Origin: FEN-1297 sp963834015
Lineage (GTDB): Bacteria > Bacteroidota > Ignavibacteria > Ignavibacteriales > Ignavibacteriaceae
NCBI GenBank assembly: GCA_963834015.1
Contig: CAWIAG010000002.1
Coordinates: 310,001 to 374,000 of the forward strand
Direction: 5' to 3'
DNA: 64,000 bases
Below, in pieces: positions 62,564 through 64,000 of the stretch; the first letter of the stretch is position 1, and the number at the start of each line of letters is the position of its first letter. The notes beneath the pieces were generated by a model. That model saw only the letters and a program-made list of their open reading frames with translations, ran no database searches and was not told the DNA's origin. Both the position numbers and the translations under genes were made by a program.

Positions 62564-64000
62564 ATGAAAAACCCAAACGATATACTTAAAGAATATTTTG
62601 GTTATAATTCTTTCCGGGGACTGCAGGAAAAAATTATTAATAGAACAATCAACCGAACCGGGCACAGTCTTGTCTTAATGCCTACCGGGGGCGGCAAATC
62701 ATTATGTTATCAAATTCCTGCTCTTGCTTTTGATGGCGGAACAATAGTAATAAGCCCTCTGATTGCTTTAATGCAGGACCAGGTTGACGCTTTAAAAAAG
62801 AAAAACATTCCTGCCGACTTTATAAATTCAACTCTTTCAAAAAAAGAAAGGGATGAAAGGCTTGAGGATTTTATATCCGGAAAACTTAAATTACTGTATG
62901 TTACACCCGAGAGGTTCAGGAAGAATGAGTTTATTGACAGGATTAAATCAATTAATATTTCCCTTCTCGCGGTGGATGAAGCGCATTGCATTTCCGAGTG
63001 GGGCCATGATTTTCGCCCTGACTATTCCAGGATTGCAGAGTTTAGAAAAATAATTGGTAATCCGCTAACGATAGCTCTTACCGCTACGGCAACCGCTGAA
63101 GTCCAAAAAGATATAATTGAAAAGCTTAATGTAAAAAAAGATGAAATTGAAGTATTTCACCAGGGAATTGAACGGCCAAATCTCCGCCTTGAAGCAATCG
63201 ATATATTTGATGAGAAAGAAAAATATTCTGCTATTATTTCCGTATTAAATAATTATTCAGGCTCCGGGATAATTTATTTTGCGCTTATTCAAACACTTGA
63301 AAAATTCTCCCAATTGCTCCGGGATAAAGGATTTTATCACGGAGTTTATCATGGTAAACTGCCGGATAAGCAGCGTAAACAAATGCAGAGGGATTTCCTG
63401 AACGGTAAACAAAAATTAATCCTGGCAACAAATGCTTTCGGAATGGGTATTGATAAACCCGATATCCGTTTTGTTATTCATGCTGAAATACCTTCTTCAA
63501 TTGAAGCTTATTACCAGGAAATAGGGCGGGCCGGCAGGGACGGCAAAGATTCATTGTGTGCGCTGTTATATAACCAGGAAGATCTTTATACACAAATGGA
63601 ATTCATTAAATGGTCAAACCCGGGTGCTGATTTTTATTCTGCTTTATATGATTTACTTCAAAGAGATCTTGCGGCGGTCAATTCGGTTGACGGAATTGAG
63701 TTTTTACGCGAACAGATGAATTTTAAAAACCGCAAAGATTTCAGAATTGAAACTGTCATGGGAATGCTGGACAGGTATGGAGTGACTGAAGGCTCTATGG
63801 ATAACCGCGATCTGATAATAATTAATGGCCTGCCTGATGAATTACAGGATGAAAAAGAATTAAAGCAAAAGCTCTTAAATGATAATAAAAAACTTTTATC
63901 TGTAGTTAACTATTTTCGCGGTGATAACTGTAGGAGAGTATTCATTTCAGAGTATTTTGGATTTAAAAATGAAAAACCATGCGGCAACTGCGATAATTGC
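62564..64000 (+). CDS. recQ: RecQ ATP-dependent DNA helicase (5' part, runs off the window)
   Basis: At least 479 residues, open to the window edge. Superfamily 2 motifs are clear: the motif 0 region YFGYNSFRGLQEKII, Walker A MPTGGGKSLCYQIPA, DEAH as VDEAHCISEWGHDFRPDY, ALTATATAEVQKD, then IYFALIQTLEKF, ATNAFGMGIDKPDIR and QEIGRAGRDGKDS. The RecQ zinc-binding Cys series begins at the end (Cys in DNCRRVF, then CGNCDNC at the last codons). It unwinds DNA in recombination and fork repair. Start chosen at the first ATG, which puts motif 0 at the usual place. Confidence 0.95.
   Translation, partial: MKNPNDILKEYFGYNSFRGLQEKIINRTINRTGHSLVLMPTGGGKSLCYQIPALAFDGGTIVISPLIALMQDQVDALKKKNIPADFINSTLSKKERDERLEDFISGKLKLLYVTPERFRKNEFIDRIKSINISLLAVDEAHCISEWGHDFRPDYSRIAEFRKIIGNPLTIALTATATAEVQKDIIEKLNVKKDEIEVFHQGIERPNLRLEAIDIFDEKEKYSAIISVLNNYSGSGIIYFALIQTLEKFSQLLRDKGFYHGVYHGKLPDKQRKQMQRDFLNGKQKLILATNAFGMGIDKPDIRFVIHAEIPSSIEAYYQEIGRAGRDGKDSLCALLYNQEDLYTQMEFIKWSNPGADFYSALYDLLQRDLAAVNSVDGIEFLREQMNFKNRKDFRIETVMGMLDRYGVTEGSMDNRDLIIINGLPDELQDEKELKQKLLNDNKKLLSVVNYFRGDNCRRVFISEYFGFKNEKPCGNCDNC

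Overview
The window reads as a chromosomal segment of a low-GC bacterium of the Bacteroidota/Chlorobiota group, most likely a member of Ignavibacteria. The evidence is two proteins ending in a type IX secretion (T9SS) sorting domain of the NQNYPNPFNPST type, a GroES/GroEL pair under CIRCE control, a SpmA-SpmB fusion protein in a probable non-sporeformer, and a heterotrophic set of enzymes (acetyl-CoA synthetase, ATP-type PEP carboxykinase, alanine dehydrogenase). This placement is inference from gene content; no rRNA or marker phylogeny is available in the window.

Layout. 1-13.1 kb: fabF, a YbjQ-family protein, a cupin, copper chaperone and copper P-type ATPase, an HNH nuclease, an RRM RNA-binding protein, a serine hydrolase, a GNAT acetyltransferase, a class D beta-lactamase, groES-groEL and a small secreted protein. 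13.5-24.6 kb, all minus strand: a 1298-residue TPR protein with three CbbX-type AAA+ modules, a phosphoesterase, a CoA transferase, alanine dehydrogenase, a 2-hydroxyacid dehydrogenase, the SpmAB fusion and a flavin-type split-barrel protein. 24.8-33.9 kb: a tightly packed set (repeat-bearing DUF4783-like exported protein, giant sensor kinase, AddA-like helicase-nuclease) and an FN3 lipoprotein. 34-36.9 kb: pyrR-pyrB-pyrC behind a leader with a PyrR-binding loop.

37.0-42.5 kb is the most unusual part. An intact tRNA-Pro(CGG) is preceded by six copies of a 94-bp tandem unit, each a 3'-truncated tRNA-Pro. Two nearly identical 1447-bp IS4-type elements sit at the same point of the anticodon-like hairpin in two tRNA-like units, each with a 10-bp target duplication. 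A small GIY-YIG nuclease gene starts one base after the 3' end of a tRNA-like sequence and is followed by another tRNA-like fragment. A decayed second copy of the same nuclease-end plus tRNA-fragment lies 1.4 kb further on. This looks like a tRNA-parasitising GIY-YIG element with amplified tRNA fragments, which I do not recognise as a described system.

42.5-54 kb: a second 2-hydroxyacid dehydrogenase, a YajQ-type protein, a pair of T9SS-exported paralogues (one broken by a nonsense codon and by an IS3-type element), an NAD(P)-binding protein, acs, and an NfeD protease/slipin pair. 54-58 kb: pckA flanked on both sides by the same dispersed repeats, and a HEAT-repeat protein. 58.6-62.5 kb is an accessory stretch with a HEPN-like protein, two membrane-linked unknowns (one apparently frameshifted), a HigB/HigA-like toxin-antitoxin pair and a YCII protein. 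The window ends inside recQ.
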